NCBI GenBank assembly: GCA_025455285.1 | Contig: JALOMU010000132.1 | Location: 1-5,727 of the forward strand | DNA length: 5,727 nt | Source of the DNA: Flavihumibacter sp. | GTDB lineage: Bacteria > Bacteroidota > Bacteroidia > Chitinophagales > Chitinophagaceae | Reading direction: 5' to 3' | In this document: positions 5,528 to 5,727 of the stretch, in pieces | Position numbering within the stretch: the first letter of the stretch is position 1 | Layout: each line of letters begins with the position of its first letter | Position numbers and translations under genes: made by a program | Notes under the pieces: model-generated | Seen by the model: the letters and a program-made list of their open reading frames with translations, nothing else | The model's database searches: none | What the model was told of the DNA's origin: nothing

Positions 5528-5727
5528 CAACGCAAACTGGATGTATCAACCCTGGTTGGTGTATCTGTGCCCGCAACAATGGTTCTGGAACTAAGAGCAA
5601 TTGCACGAATGATACGGGTCATGTTTTCCATATCCAGTGTCTCAAACTCATCATCTACGGTATGATAATATTTTTCACTGTCCATTTTGGAAGTTGAAAT
5701 GGTATGTGCAGGCACACCTAAACGGGC
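5527..5727 (-). CDS. M28-family peptidase, C-terminal fragment (5' end outside window)
   Basis: The last 66 codons of a gene that enters from the right edge and stops at TGA (5529-5527). The fragment starts ARLGVPAHTISTS and contains EKYYHTVDDEFE, the end-of-domain zinc-ligand motif of M28 peptidases. It aligns with the downstream gene: LGVPAHTI matches KGIPAHTI, YYHTVDDEFE matches CYHRPCDELK, and the tails share TPTRV/TPTRI. It is therefore a paralogue of its neighbour, and probably the result of a tandem duplication. Its YHT motif is the more canonical of the two. The stop codon shares one base with the next gene's ATG, pointing to translational coupling in an operon. The catalytic N-terminal part and any signal peptide are not visible. 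Confidence 0.85.
   Translation of the reverse strand, partial: ARLGVPAHTISTSKMDSEKYYHTVDDEFETLDMENMTRIIRAIALSSRTIVAGTDTPTRVDTSSLR

Noticed and set aside
5528..5530. TTG as the start of the M28 gene, one codon before the ATG
   Set aside because: The ATG at 5527 is a stronger start and forms the common TGATG overlap with the upstream stop; the TTG adds only one residue.

Overview
The window looks like chromosomal DNA of a Bacteroidota bacterium, most likely from the Chitinophagaceae or a close relative. The reasons are a long B12-dependent ribonucleotide reductase, a DUF2490-type outer-membrane barrel, a bacterial member of the geranylgeranylglyceryl phosphate synthase family, secreted M28 peptidases in tandem, weak or absent Shine-Dalgarno sequences, and TAnnTTTG-like promoter elements. 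This placement is inferred from gene content and was not tested by a search.

Layout: (1) Positions 1-2771, minus strand: 923 codons of nrdJ, the adenosylcobalamin-dependent class II ribonucleotide reductase, running off the left edge within its C-terminal domain. (2) Positions 2772-3026: a 255-bp divergent intergenic region with three perfect inverted repeats and one exact consensus DnaA box (2884-2892). (3) Positions 3027-3779, plus strand: a secreted DUF2490-like beta-barrel protein. (4) Positions 3838-4596, plus strand: a GGGP synthase/PcrB-family prenyltransferase with a short T-rich promoter-like leader. (5) Positions 4583-5527, minus strand: a secreted M28 zinc aminopeptidase whose 3' end overlaps the prenyltransferase gene tail to tail by 14 bp. 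(6) Positions 5527-5727, minus strand: the C-terminus of a second, paralogous M28 peptidase, joined to the first by a TGATG stop/start overlap.

Functionally this is mostly housekeeping DNA: dNTP synthesis, an envelope barrel, an ether-lipid-type enzyme and exported peptidases. The two M28 genes very probably form one operon. The nrdJ and DUF2490 genes share a divergent control region. I see no mobile element, CRISPR array, tRNA, rRNA or defence-like cluster, and no convincing wholly new system. The feature most worth following up is the DnaA-box and inverted-repeat cluster upstream of nrdJ, which could link dNTP supply to replication initiation.
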